10,694 nucleotides of DNA, from the NCBI GenBank assembly GCA_003162995.1, contig PLUZ01000430.1:5608-16301 (forward strand). Direction: 5' to 3'. The DNA comes from Methylocapsa sp. GTDB lineage: Bacteria > Pseudomonadota > Alphaproteobacteria > Rhizobiales > Beijerinckiaceae. Shown in pieces: positions 1-6,818 of the stretch. Positions within the stretch are counted from its first letter, which is position 1; every line of letters starts with the position of its first letter. The position numbers were made by a program, and so were the translations under genes. The notes below the pieces were generated by a model. That model saw only the letters and a list, made by a program, of their open reading frames with translations, did no database searches and was not told the origin of the DNA.

Positions 1-1062
1 CTGCCGCGCATCGTCATCCGGCATTTCGCAAGCGGTGAGGAACATAGCATCGCTTTCGCGGAAGAAGCCTATTCGCTCGGCCTCGATGACCGTCTCGAAT
101 ATGAAACGGACTCGCTGAGATTCATCTATTCGTCGATGACGACACCATGGGAAACCTACGACTATAATCTTACTAACCGCGAACGGGTTCTCCGCAAGCG
201 TCAGATTATTCCCTCGGGTCACGATCCTTCCCACTATGTGACGCGGCGGCTCTTCGCGACGGCTTCGGACGGCGAGCAAATTCCTATCTCGCTCCTTTAT
301 CGCGCTGGTCTGGTCTTGGACCAATCCGCGCCGCTGTTGCTTTACGGTTACGGCGCTTACGGCACGCATGTGCCCGCTTCATTTTCCACGACCCGGCTCA
401 GCCTCGTCGATCGCGGCTTCGTTTATGCGATCGCGCATGTTCGCGGCGGCACTGACAAGGGCTGGCACTGGTACACCGATGGAAAGCTGAGCAAGAAGCA
501 AAATACCTTCACCGATTTCATCAGTGCGGCGCGCCATCTGATTGCGAGCGGCTATACGCGCGCTGGGCGGATCGTGGCGGAAGGAGGCAGCGCAGGCGGC
601 ATGCTGATGGGCGCCGCCGTCAATCTCGCTCCCGAATTATTCGGCGGCATAATTGCTGACGTGCCATTTGTCGATGTCTTGAACACAATGATCGACGCGA
701 ACTTGCCGTTGACGCCGCCGGAATGGCTTGAATGGGGCAATCCGATCGCCGACAAGACGGTCTTCACGGTCATGCGCTCCTATTCGCCCTACGACAATGT
801 CGAAGCCAAACCTTACCCGCCCATTCTGGCGCTTGGCGGCCTGACCGATCCGCGTGTCACCTATTGGGAGCCTTTGAAATGGGTGACGAAGCTTCGCGCC
901 ATGACAACGAGTAAGTGTCCAATTCTGCTCAAGACCAATATGGGAGCGGGACATGGCGGCGCGCCGGGACGCCTCGATCATCTGAAAGATGTAGCGCTGC
1001 AATACGCCTTTGCCCTCACCTGTGTCGAAGGCGGGTTTCAGAGCGGCAACGGATCCGCCTAG
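1..1062 (+). CDS. ptrB: Oligopeptidase B (S9A prolyl oligopeptidase family), 5' end missing
   Basis: The reading frame is open from base 1, so 353 C-terminal residues are present and the start lies outside the window; family members are usually near 700 residues. Family knowledge: oligopeptidase B is a cytoplasmic serine peptidase that cuts short peptides after Arg or Lys. The fragment carries the end of the beta-propeller (the RFIYSSMTTPWETYDY stretch, followed by an RKRQ-IPSGHDP segment) and the whole alpha/beta-hydrolase domain. The nucleophile elbow GGSAGG places the catalytic Ser at fragment residue 197 (589-591). The Asp lies in GGLTDPRV at residue 283 (847-849) and the His in GAGHGG at residue 318 (952-954), so the triad is complete. 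The gene is convergent with the next one, with only 22 bases between the stops and no clear terminator. An internal ATG at 136 is not the real start, because conserved family sequence continues upstream of it. Confidence 0.93.
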   Translation: MPRIVIRHFASGEEHSIAFAEEAYSLGLDDRLEYETDSLRFIYSSMTTPWETYDYNLTNRERVLRKRQIIPSGHDPSHYVTRRLFATASDGEQIPISLLYRAGLVLDQSAPLLLYGYGAYGTHVPASFSTTRLSLVDRGFVYAIAHVRGGTDKGWHWYTDGKLSKKQNTFTDFISAARHLIASGYTRAGRIVAEGGSAGGMLMGAAVNLAPELFGGIIADVPFVDVLNTMIDANLPLTPPEWLEWGNPIADKTVFTVMRSYSPYDNVEAKPYPPILALGGLTDPRVTYWEPLKWVTKLRAMTTSKCPILLKTNMGAGHGGAPGRLDHLKDVALQYAFALTCVEGGFQSGNGSA

Positions 1063-1084
1063 AAGGGGTGCTCTTCATCCCGCT

Positions 1085-2140
1085 CTAGTCGTGTGAAGTT
1101 TGAGCTTCAGAGTCCAAGAAGGTTTTGAGTTCGGTCATGGATTTAAAGTGAAACACCTCATGCGCGGTCCGCGCTTCGATGGAACCGTCTGAATACATAA
1201 CGTAAGACGTTCCTGCGGATTCATACTGTCCAACGATGGCGAGTTCTTCTTGGTCAGGGCCGGACGCAGGCGGCGGCGGTTCCGTCGAAGGCCCTGGAAG
1301 AGCGGCGGTTACGGCTTCCGACTCCATTGGCGGCGCGGGGCCTAGGCTTTCCGGTTCGATATCCTCAGGTGCAAACTCCTTGCCCTCGTTTCGCGACTCC
1401 GGCGGTGGATTTAAGGACGGTTCCAGGGAGAGAAGAAACTCCTCCTCGAAGAGCCGATCAATCGAAACGGGTTCGGCCGGCCAGGTGACATCCGGTCTGG
1501 ATTGCGCCTCGGGCTTTCCGGGGTTGTAGTATAAGTCGGGAAAGGGCTGCTCTATCGGCGGCTTTTCTATTTTATCCGCTGCCGCGGCCTCATCCTCGTC
1601 GAAGAGTCCGGGTTCGTTCTCCACGCGCCATGCGAATTCCGCGGACTCCTCTTCTGCCAGAGTGGAAGCGGGTCGCGTTTCCGTCTTATCCCGCGGCTTT
1701 GTCAGGGTCACCTCGGCCGGCATGACGAAGCCCTGTTCTGACGGCGGCTCCACCGTGGTTTGTGCTATTTTCCAACTGTCGCGCGAAAAAGACGGGCCTT
1801 TCTGCGAGGAATAATCAGACTCCGAGGATTTCCTCGCCCTGGGCCATACGGTCCCGCGAGACTTCAAGAAGTTTCGCGCCGCTGTGAGTTTGGAGCGCAT
1901 GGGGCGCTGCGGCTGCGGCAACGCAACGCCTCTCCCGGATTTGAGGAGATCGTGCACGCCGGAGAGCTTGTGCAATAGAAACCCGAGCGCCAGCGTCACA
2001 ATGCCGCAGGAGAACGCCATGGAACCGGCGATAAACGTGGCCCAGCCACGTTCGACCTGAATGATTCCGTAGCCCGCGACGATCGCTATGGCTCCGCATA
2101 GCGAGAGAAAAAATCCCAGAGCAAGGACCAGATAGCTCAT
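1085..2140 (-). CDS. Two-helix membrane protein with long disordered acidic/Pro-rich tail and C-terminal SYVMYSDGSIEA module
   Basis: A 351-residue protein of unknown function. Residues about 4-26 and 33-57 are two strongly hydrophobic helices joined by a short Arg-containing turn. Residues about 58-297 are low complexity, rich in Pro, Glu, Ser and Asp, with no predicted fold visible. Residues about 298-345 form a compact conserved-looking module (IVGQYESAGTSYVMYSDGSI followed by a VFHFKSMTELKTFL helix). I recall similar C-terminal modules (TLYSDGSIEAQ ... FGSIDELR) in other Rhizobiales membrane proteins of unknown role; that is memory, not a search. The architecture suggests an inner-membrane anchor presenting a small module on a flexible tether. 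The ATG at 2140 is preceded by an A-rich stretch and only a weak purine-rich site. It is divergent from sodB across 291 bases. I do not assign a function. Confidence 0.85.
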   Translation of the reverse strand: MSYLVLALGFFLSLCGAIAIVAGYGIIQVERGWATFIAGSMAFSCGIVTLALGFLLHKLSGVHDLLKSGRGVALPQPQRPMRSKLTAARNFLKSRGTVWPRARKSSESDYSSQKGPSFSRDSWKIAQTTVEPPSEQGFVMPAEVTLTKPRDKTETRPASTLAEEESAEFAWRVENEPGLFDEDEAAAADKIEKPPIEQPFPDLYYNPGKPEAQSRPDVTWPAEPVSIDRLFEEEFLLSLEPSLNPPPESRNEGKEFAPEDIEPESLGPAPPMESEAVTAALPGPSTEPPPPASGPDQEELAIVGQYESAGTSYVMYSDGSIEARTAHEVFHFKSMTELKTFLDSEAQTSHD

Positions 2141-2431
2141 TTTTTTTCACGCCTCAGCCTTCGAGCATAAACCGCCTGTCACAGAGTCACGCTAATCAAA
2201 GACCGGCACGCTGGCCGAAGTCCGGTGGCGCGTGGCCCATTCCTTAACTCTCGCACTCTCGTTCCGGCGCGCCTGGCGCCAAATCACAATTGAGCGCGCG
2301 GGACGAGAACCCCGCCGGACTTCCCGCCGCCGAAACGGTTGCCGCGCCGCACAAGGCCGTTTATCTATGGGCTCCCCATGGCGGCGGCCCACAGCATCCC
2401 CCAATCGGCCAAAACTCACGAGGAGTCCCAG

Positions 2432-3031
2432 ATGGCGTTTACACTGCCCGATCTTCCCTATCCATATGATGCGCTCCAGCCCTATCTTTCCAAGGAGACG
2501 CTCGAATTTCATCACGATAAGCATCATGCAGCCTATGTGAACACCGCCAATAATCTTTTGAAGGACAGCGGTCTCGAAGGCAAGTCCTTGGAAGAAATCG
2601 TTAAAGAAACCCACGGCAAAAATGTGCCGCTGTTTAATAATGCGGCGCAGCATTATAACCATTCGGAATATTGGAAATCAATCAAGCCGAATGGCGGTAG
2701 CAAAGTTCCAGGCAGCCTCGAAAAAGCGCTCATTGAATCTTTTGGATCAATAGAAAAGGTCAAGGAGGAATTGGTGCAGGCTGGCACGACCCAGTTCGGT
2801 TCCGGCTGGGCATGGCTTGTGGTCAAGGATGGCAAGATCGCCGTCGCGAAGACGGGGAATGCTGAAAATCCGCTGATCCAAGGGGCGGAGCCGATTTTGA
2901 CCGTCGATGTCTGGGAACACACTTATTACATAGACTATCGCAATCGCCGGCCCGATTATCTCAAGGCTTTCGTCGATAATCTCGTGAATTGGGATTATGT
3001 CGCGGAACGCTATGACGCGGCCGTAAAATAA
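2432..3031 (+). CDS. sodB: Superoxide dismutase [Fe]
   Basis: A 199-residue cytoplasmic enzyme that converts superoxide to hydrogen peroxide and oxygen; the length is normal for the Fe/Mn family. The four metal ligands are visible: His27 (in EFHHDKHH), His77 (in AAQHYNHSEYW), and Asp159 with His163 (in the DVWEH signature). Gln73 in the AAQ segment is the position that usually marks the iron type, and FGSGWAW at residues 122-128 is also typical. The frame extends upstream to 2339, but the ATG at 2432 is chosen because AGGAG lies at 2421-2425 with a 6-base spacer and the N-terminus (FTLPDLPYPYDALQPY) matches the family exactly. It looks monocistronic, facing away from the membrane protein gene upstream. 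Metal preference between Fe and cambialistic use is inferred only. Confidence 0.96.
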   Translation: MAFTLPDLPYPYDALQPYLSKETLEFHHDKHHAAYVNTANNLLKDSGLEGKSLEEIVKETHGKNVPLFNNAAQHYNHSEYWKSIKPNGGSKVPGSLEKALIESFGSIEKVKEELVQAGTTQFGSGWAWLVVKDGKIAVAKTGNAENPLIQGAEPILTVDVWEHTYYIDYRNRRPDYLKAFVDNLVNWDYVAERYDAAVK

Positions 3032-3062
3032 GGCCATCGCCGGGCTGCGCGGCGGAAAAATC

Positions 3063-3114
3063 CCCCCGGGCGCGATCGTCATCTCACTGGCAGTTGACGG
3101 TCACTGCCCGGGGG
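3063..3114. repeat. GC-rich inverted repeat between sodB and cysK
   Basis: The nine bases cccccgggc at 3063-3071 are perfectly inverted at 3106-3114 with 34 bases between. The interior holds a smaller imperfect palindrome around cagttgacggtcactg (3091-3106). There is no T-run after either arm, so it is not a textbook intrinsic terminator, but it could fold in the sodB 3' end or act as a protein site ahead of the cysK promoter. Role unknown. Confidence 0.45.
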
Positions 3115-3172
3115 CTGCCCCGGATCCCGCCCCCGGAAACAGGTTGCATTGCGTCGCGGGACAGTCCTAGGC

Positions 3173-3202
3173 TCGACAGAACGCGCTGGCAGCCCGTATA
3201 TT
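3173..3202 (+). promoter_or_regulatory. Probable sigma70-type promoter for cysK
   Basis: TCGACA (3173-3178) and TATATT (3197-3202) each match the -35 and -10 consensus at five of six positions, with an 18-base spacer. The predicted start near 3209 would leave a leader of about 25 bases that just includes the ribosome site GGTGAGGA (3215-3222). No other good match lies in this intergenic region. Confidence 0.55.
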
Positions 3203-3234
3203 TTTTAAAACGCCGGTGAGGATCTTTGACTGAA

Positions 3235-4266
3235 ATGAGCATTGCGGCAGATGTCATCGCAGCGATCGGGGGAACCCCTCTCATCAAGCTGCGCCATGCG
3301 TCGGAACTGACCGGCTGCACGATTTTGGGCAAGGCTGAGTTCATGAACCCTGGCGGATCGGTGAAAGACCGCGCCGCTCTCGCCATTGTTAACGACGCGA
3401 TCGCGCAGGGGAGCTTGCGGCCCGGCGGATTGATCGTCGAAGGCACCGCGGGCAATACCGGGATCGGCCTTGCGCTGGTCGCCAATGCCTTGGGCTACAA
3501 GACGGTGATCGTCATTCCCGACACCCAGAGCCAGGAAAAGAAAGATCTGCTGCGGCTGCAAGGCGCCGAACTGATCGAGGTTCCAGCGGTCGCCTATTCC
3601 GACCCCAACAATTACGTGAAACTCTCGGGGCGCCTCGCCGCGCGGCTTGCCACGGAACATAAGGCGGGCGCGATCTGGGCCAATCAGTTCGATAATGTTG
3701 CCAATCGCCGAGGCCATTTCGAGACGACCGGGCCCGAAATTTGGGCTCAGACGGAAGGCAAGATCGACGGTTTCACTTGCGCCGTTGGGACGGGCGGAAC
3801 GCTGGCCGGCGTCGCTATGGCGCTGAAGCTCAAGAACCCTGGCATAAAGATCGCGATTGCCGATCCTTTGGGGGCCGCCCTCTATTCCTATTACACGAGC
3901 GGCGAGTTGAAATCGTCCGGTTCCTCGATCACCGAAGGGATAGGCCAAGGCCGGATCACCGCCAATCTCCAGGATGCACCGATCGACCTCGCCTATCAGA
4001 TTCCGGATGAAGAAGCCTTGCCCATTGTGTTCGATCTCGCCGAGAACGAAGGCCTGCTGCTCGGCGGCTCGTCAGGCATCAATATCGCGGGCGCGATCCA
4101 TCTCGCCAAGGATCTCGGGCGAGGCCACACGATTGTGACCATCCTCGCCGATTCCGGTGCACGCTATCAATCGAAGCTCTTTAACCCGGAATTTCTGCAC
4201 ACGAAAAATTTGCCGGTTCCAGGTTGGATGGAACGCAAGCCATCGATCAAACCGGACTTCATTTGA
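3235..4266 (+). CDS. cysK: Cysteine synthase A (O-acetylserine sulfhydrylase), PLP-dependent
   Basis: A 343-residue fold-type II PLP enzyme expected to make L-cysteine from O-acetylserine and sulfide in the cytoplasm. The Schiff-base lysine is Lys44 in MNPGGSVKDRAA. The substrate loop reads EGTAGNTGIG in place of the TSGNTG of classic CysK; this form is, from memory, common in alphaproteobacteria. The PLP phosphate loop appears as GTGGTLAG and the late serine motif as GGSSGINIAGA. The C-terminus (after QSKLFNPEFL) ends in a short tail. Start choice is uncertain: a TTG at 3226 in the same frame is only 3-4 bases from the Shine-Dalgarno site GGTGAGGA, whereas the ATG at 3235 has a long spacer; I favour the ATG. 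The neighbour downstream is a mercaptopyruvate sulfurtransferase gene, which fits cysteine and sulfur metabolism, although a hairpin element and over 300 bases separate them. Confidence 0.9.
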   Translation: MSIAADVIAAIGGTPLIKLRHASELTGCTILGKAEFMNPGGSVKDRAALAIVNDAIAQGSLRPGGLIVEGTAGNTGIGLALVANALGYKTVIVIPDTQSQEKKDLLRLQGAELIEVPAVAYSDPNNYVKLSGRLAARLATEHKAGAIWANQFDNVANRRGHFETTGPEIWAQTEGKIDGFTCAVGTGGTLAGVAMALKLKNPGIKIAIADPLGAALYSYYTSGELKSSGSSITEGIGQGRITANLQDAPIDLAYQIPDEEALPIVFDLAENEGLLLGGSSGINIAGAIHLAKDLGRGHTIVTILADSGARYQSKLFNPEFLHTKNLPVPGWMERKPSIKPDFI

Positions 4267-4289
4267 ATGGCGGCTCCAACATTTTGAGT

Positions 4290-4341
4290 TTGGGCATGTC
4301 CCGGAAAAGCTGCTCGACTTTTTCGATGAGGACATGCCCAA
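4290..4341. repeat. Palindromic REP-like element downstream of cysK
   Basis: ttgggcatgtcc (4290-4301) is perfectly inverted at 4330-4341. Inside it, cggaaaag (4302-4309) pairs with ctttttcg (4318-4325) with one G-U, leaving an 8-base loop and a 4-base bulge. The layout (gcatg, cggaaaag, spacer, tttttcg, catgc) resembles short intergenic palindromes I recall as multicopy in Rhizobiales. As RNA it would form a long hairpin after the cysK stop, so it may also protect or end that transcript, but no T-run follows. Confidence 0.65.
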
Positions 4342-4614
4342 GTCGTTAATTGTGAGCCTCTGCCAGATCATTTGGGCTCACGTGAAGGGAAGCGCTCTGA
4401 ATGGCATTCTCAGCCATAATAAATAACAATGCAGCAGATCGAGATAGCCCAGATCACAAAGGCCGCTGCGGGATAAATTTCCTGGTTGCGGAACACGGGA
4501 CACCCTCAATTTAATTGGTAAAGAAAACTGGCACGATTCAGTTGATATTTTCTGAAGCGAAGAACCGCGAGCCGGGCCTGCGGGGGAACGCGATGTGAAA
4601 TGAGAGGCAAGTAC
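4342..4614 (+). other. Intergenic region ahead of sseA, no gene seen
   Basis: No convincing coding frame lies here on either strand. A possible promoter is TTGCGG (4486-4491), an 18-base spacer, then TTTAAT (4510-4515); the -35 half is weak. The AT-rich block 4501-4560 separates GC-rich flanks and could hold the sseA control region. Nothing stronger was found. Confidence 0.35.
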
Positions 4615-5469
4615 ATGACAGCAGTCCCGCAAGACTCCCTTTTCGTCTCGACCGCGTGGCTTGCCGAAAATCTGGAGGCGCCCGATGTCGCTGTGATCGA
4701 CGCCACATTTTTGCTTCCTACCGACGAACGCAACGCCAAGGCGGAGTATCTCGAGGGGCATATTCCCGGCGCGGTCTTTTTCGACATCGATGCGATCGCC
4801 GATCATGAGACGAGTTTGCCGCATATGCTGCCAAGCCCCTCCGGCTTTGCTAGCGCGATGGAAGAACTCGGCCTTGGCGACGGTATGCGCTTTGTCGTTT
4901 ATGATTCCTCCAACTTGCAAGGAGGGGCACGTGTCTGGTGGACCTTGCGGATGTTCGGCGCGCACGACGTAAAAATCCTCGCGGGCGGCTTGCCGCGATG
5001 GCGGGCCGAAGGGCGGCGCCTCGAACAGGGCCCAGTGCGCCGCGCGCCGCGCCGGTTCACCGCGAATTTCGACCGCGCAGCCGTTGCCGATGCCGGCGAT
5101 GTGCAGAAGGCAAGCGAGACCGGTTCGGCGCAGATTCTTGATGCGCGCGCGGCGGCCCGGTTTCGTGGCGAGGCCGCCGAGCCGCGCCCCGGATTGCGCT
5201 CGGGCCATATTCCCGGCAGTCTCAATCTGCCTTGGGGCGAGGTGGCCGCGGCGGGCGAAATCAAACCGGCGGACGTCCTCAAACCTCTCTTCGCGCAAGC
5301 GGGGATAGATTTCGAACGCCCCGTGATCACGACCTGCGGCTCTGGCGTGACTGCCGCGATTCTTTTGCTGGCGTTGGAGACCATCGGCAAAAGCGATGTG
5401 GTCCTTTACGATGGCTCATGGGCCGAGTGGGGCGCACGCCCCGATTTGCCGGTGGCGGGGAGCAAATGA
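4615..5469 (+). CDS. sseA: 3-mercaptopyruvate sulfurtransferase (tandem rhodanese domains)
   Basis: A 284-residue protein with two rhodanese domains. The first (about residues 8-135; LEGHIPGAVFFDID, then GGLPRW) lacks a catalytic cysteine, as is normal. The second (about 155-280; SGHIPGSLNLPW) carries the active-site loop C-G-S-G-V-T-A with Cys241 (5335-5337). The CGSGVTA loop is the form linked with 3-mercaptopyruvate rather than thiosulfate as donor. Expected role: move sulfur from 3-mercaptopyruvate, formed by cysteine transamination, to a thiol or cyanide acceptor. The start is set at ATG 4615 because AGAGG (4603-4607) lies 7 bases upstream; an in-frame ATG at 4600 has no such site. Placement after cysK supports a cysteine-related role. 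Confidence 0.92.
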   Translation: MTAVPQDSLFVSTAWLAENLEAPDVAVIDATFLLPTDERNAKAEYLEGHIPGAVFFDIDAIADHETSLPHMLPSPSGFASAMEELGLGDGMRFVVYDSSNLQGGARVWWTLRMFGAHDVKILAGGLPRWRAEGRRLEQGPVRRAPRRFTANFDRAAVADAGDVQKASETGSAQILDARAAARFRGEAAEPRPGLRSGHIPGSLNLPWGEVAAAGEIKPADVLKPLFAQAGIDFERPVITTCGSGVTAAILLLALETIGKSDVVLYDGSWAEWGARPDLPVAGSK

Positions 5470-5552
5470 TTATCGTCCATCGTCATCGCCAAGGAAAATT
5501 TAGGAATTTCTCGCGCCGCCAACAGTAATGTTCGTTGCTGTAGCAAAAAGGC

Positions 5553-5580
5553 TTGACGCGGCATAAGGTTGCGGTAGCAT
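5553..5580 (+). promoter_or_regulatory. Probable sigma70-type promoter for the MCDYSL gene
   Basis: TTGACG (5553-5558), 16 bases, then TAGCAT (5575-5580). The -35 matches at five positions and the -10 at four. Transcription would start near 5587, giving a leader of about 280 bases. A 7-bp stem-loop with one G-U pair (acagtaa 5522-5528 with ttgctgt 5535-5541) sits just upstream and might be an operator or the tail of the sseA transcript. Confidence 0.5.
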
Positions 5581-5585
5581 ATGTA

Positions 5586-5868
5586 AAAGCACGAATGCTT
5601 TGAAACCTAATTTTGTTTTAAGCGTTCGAGGTTAAGTGGAGCATCCGGCAGCCGCCGGATGCGGCCCGATCCAACACGCTCGCGCTAGCGTTTTTCTCCA
5701 GGATCGAGCCTGCTGGCCCTAAGAGGCTTCCACGCTTCCCCTCCCTTCTTGGGGGGCTACCCGATCTCCCTAGCTCCGAAGCCGGCCGCGGCCATCAGAT
5801 TGCTATGCACCGGGCCGTCTACGCACGGAAGGGGATGCAACTGTCTCGAGACATTAGGAGTGACACAA
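5586..5868 (+). promoter_or_regulatory. Long structured 5' leader of the MCDYSL gene; candidate cis-regulatory RNA
   Basis: About 280 bases with no gene but several local stems. They are aaagca/tgcttt with loop cgaa (5586-5601); gcatccggc/gccggatgc with a 4-base loop (5641-5662); an outer stem cgatcc/ggatcg (5667-5672 with 5701-5706) enclosing acgct/agcgt (5676-5680 with 5687-5691), the inner one followed directly by a T-run; and a C-rich/G-rich stem (5740-5745 with 5751-5756, one G-U). The T-run after the inner stem is terminator-like, so attenuation is possible. I do not recognise a known riboswitch class. A separate small RNA starting at the same promoter is the main alternative. Confidence 0.45.
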
Positions 5869-6249
5869 ATGTGTGACTATTCGCTTGAAATGTATGCCTC
5901 TCGGCCTGCACGCGAGTCCGAGAAGTATGTCACCACCCGCTTTCCATCGGGAAGCATTGGCCTCGCCGCACCCGGCGATTGCACGACCGCAGTCTGCGTT
6001 CAATATGATACGCACCTCAAGCTCGAAGGCATCTCGAGCGATCTGCAGACGCGGCTTGGCATCAGGGACGAGGAACACGTCACCTTCGCACGGCTCGAAC
6101 ATGGCGCCTATCGCGATGGAGTCAAATTCGGCAACGGTAAGGAAATCTCCTTGCAGCTGCTCGGCTCCGGCGTCGGTGTGACCCTTGTTGAGGTAGCAAA
6201 GCCAGAGATCGTCCGCGAGCGCCGGGTCGTTCTCGAAACAATAGACTAA
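5869..6249 (+). CDS. MCDYSL-family conserved protein of unknown function
   Basis: A 126-residue soluble protein beginning MCDYSLEMYASRPA. I recall short proteins with the MCDYSL opening followed by an R-A-x-x-G/S-E-x-Y/L-V-T-x-R-F segment in Rhizobiales and cyanobacteria, none with a known role. Cysteines occur at 2, 38 and 43; the near-terminal Cys2 is part of the family opening and could bind metal or be modified, which is inference. No signal peptide or membrane helix is seen. The central part (SSDLQTRLGIRDEEHVTFARLE) and the GVKFGNGKEISLQLLG segment look like a small beta-rich fold. The start is firm: TTAGGAG (5854-5860) lies 8 bases before the ATG. The frame continues upstream to 5749 without a stop, but that part does not look coding. 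A strong terminator follows, so it is probably a single-gene transcript with a long leader. Confidence 0.85.
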   Translation: MCDYSLEMYASRPARESEKYVTTRFPSGSIGLAAPGDCTTAVCVQYDTHLKLEGISSDLQTRLGIRDEEHVTFARLEHGAYRDGVKFGNGKEISLQLLGSGVGVTLVEVAKPEIVRERRVVLETID

Positions 6250-6262
6250 GCAATTCTTGCTT

Positions 6263-6300
6263 GACCCGCCGCGTGGCATTGGAGCGCGGCGGGTCTTTCT
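6263..6300 (+). terminator. Rho-independent terminator of the MCDYSL gene
   Basis: gacccgccgcg (6263-6273) pairs perfectly with cgcggcgggtc (6285-6295) across an 11-base loop, followed by TTTCT. It lies 14 bases after the stop codon. An 11-bp GC-rich stem of this kind is a convincing intrinsic terminator. Confidence 0.88.
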
Positions 6301-6372
6301 CCGCTGTCTGCGACGAGCGGCGGATTGAACGGACGGCCGCCATAATCCAGGCACGCCGAAGCGAGCAGATCG

Positions 6373-6665
6373 CGCGCTTCCGTGCATGTGCTCTGAATCC
6401 GTTAGTGTCCAGCTTTGATGCGTTCGCAGATTGGTGAGGCGGCCGACACGGCCGCGATCATCGCTGGCTCTTACTTGGGATCGCGACAAGACACATCCGC
6501 ACGGGGCCGCCCGCCGTCGAAGGCTAGACCGCCAGCGCAGTAGCATAGCTTACCTGATCGCCGCCATTTTCAAGGCTCACAGCTCTGCCGGAGCCTGGGT
6601 TGGACTGAAGCCGCGTTTGTCCAGCCATTACGTCCGAGCCGTAGATACACATTTCTCCTTTAACA
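6373..6665 (-). pseudogene. Decayed copy of the small exported TNLRT-DSEH protein gene
   Basis: Read on the minus strand this segment aligns with the intact gene at 9634-10029. Shared peptide pieces in order are PGSG.AV..ENGG.QVSY, GxPVRMCLV.IPS, DDRGR, and TNLRTH.SWTL.DSEHM. It is broken in several ways. An in-frame TAG (complement of 6524-6526) replaces the GAG codon that follows ATC in the intact copy. A net 5-base deletion around 6459-6477 shifts the frame just before DDRGR. The final Cys is replaced by His, and the stop codon is lost. The signal peptide and first third cannot be recognised beyond a possible Cys and TRL. No functional product is expected. It is probably an old duplicate of the gene 3 kb away or a remnant of an independent family member. 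Confidence 0.75.
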
Positions 6666-6693
6666 GCGGTGGCGCGTCAGAGGTAGATTTCCT

Positions 6694-6722
6694 TTGACGA
6701 TAAGTCACAATTAGCATTTAAT
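6694..6722 (+). promoter_or_regulatory. Good sigma70-type promoter in an AT-rich block
   Basis: TTGACG (6694-6699) and TTTAAT (6717-6722) with a 17-base spacer each match consensus at five of six positions. The predicted start is near 6729. It points at the small ORF downstream and is the best promoter match I found in the window. Confidence 0.6.
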
Positions 6723-6818
6723 ATAACTGATATCTAAAATTAGGTTTCAGCACTTGTGGATCGAACCGCCTTTATGGAAATCGCGACCAAACATTTTCGC
6801 TTAGGAGCGAGTATTCTT

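Noticed and set aside
1063..1084. Shared bidirectional terminator between the convergent ptrB and membrane protein genes
   Set aside because: No stem with a T-run can be formed in this 22-base gap.
2339..2367. Possible sodB promoter TTGCCG-N17-TATCTA
   Set aside because: Only three of six matches at the -10, so I do not claim it. The true sodB promoter remains undefined.
3205..3948. 247-residue minus-strand frame opposite cysK
   Set aside because: Shadow of the PLP enzyme; no ribosome site and no recognisable family.
4531..4550. TGGCACG followed by TTGAT, resembling a sigma54 promoter before sseA
   Set aside because: The GG and GC spacing is wrong by two bases and the second element lacks the GC.
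4378..5298. 306-residue minus-strand open frame opposite sseA
   Set aside because: It is the complement of the sseA coding sequence. The translation is Arg-rich with no motif, while the plus strand has the full rhodanese signature.
5805..5876. 23-codon upstream ORF ending in an overlap with the MCDYSL start (ATGTGTGA)
   Set aside because: It has no ribosome site of its own and no recognisable peptide, so translational coupling is not supported.
5854..6546. 230-residue minus-strand frame spanning the MCDYSL gene and the pseudogene
   Set aside because: Its first part contains true homologous residues (DDRGR through DSEHM), but the rest is antisense to the MCDYSL gene and its terminator. It is a chance run-on from a decayed gene that lost its stop.
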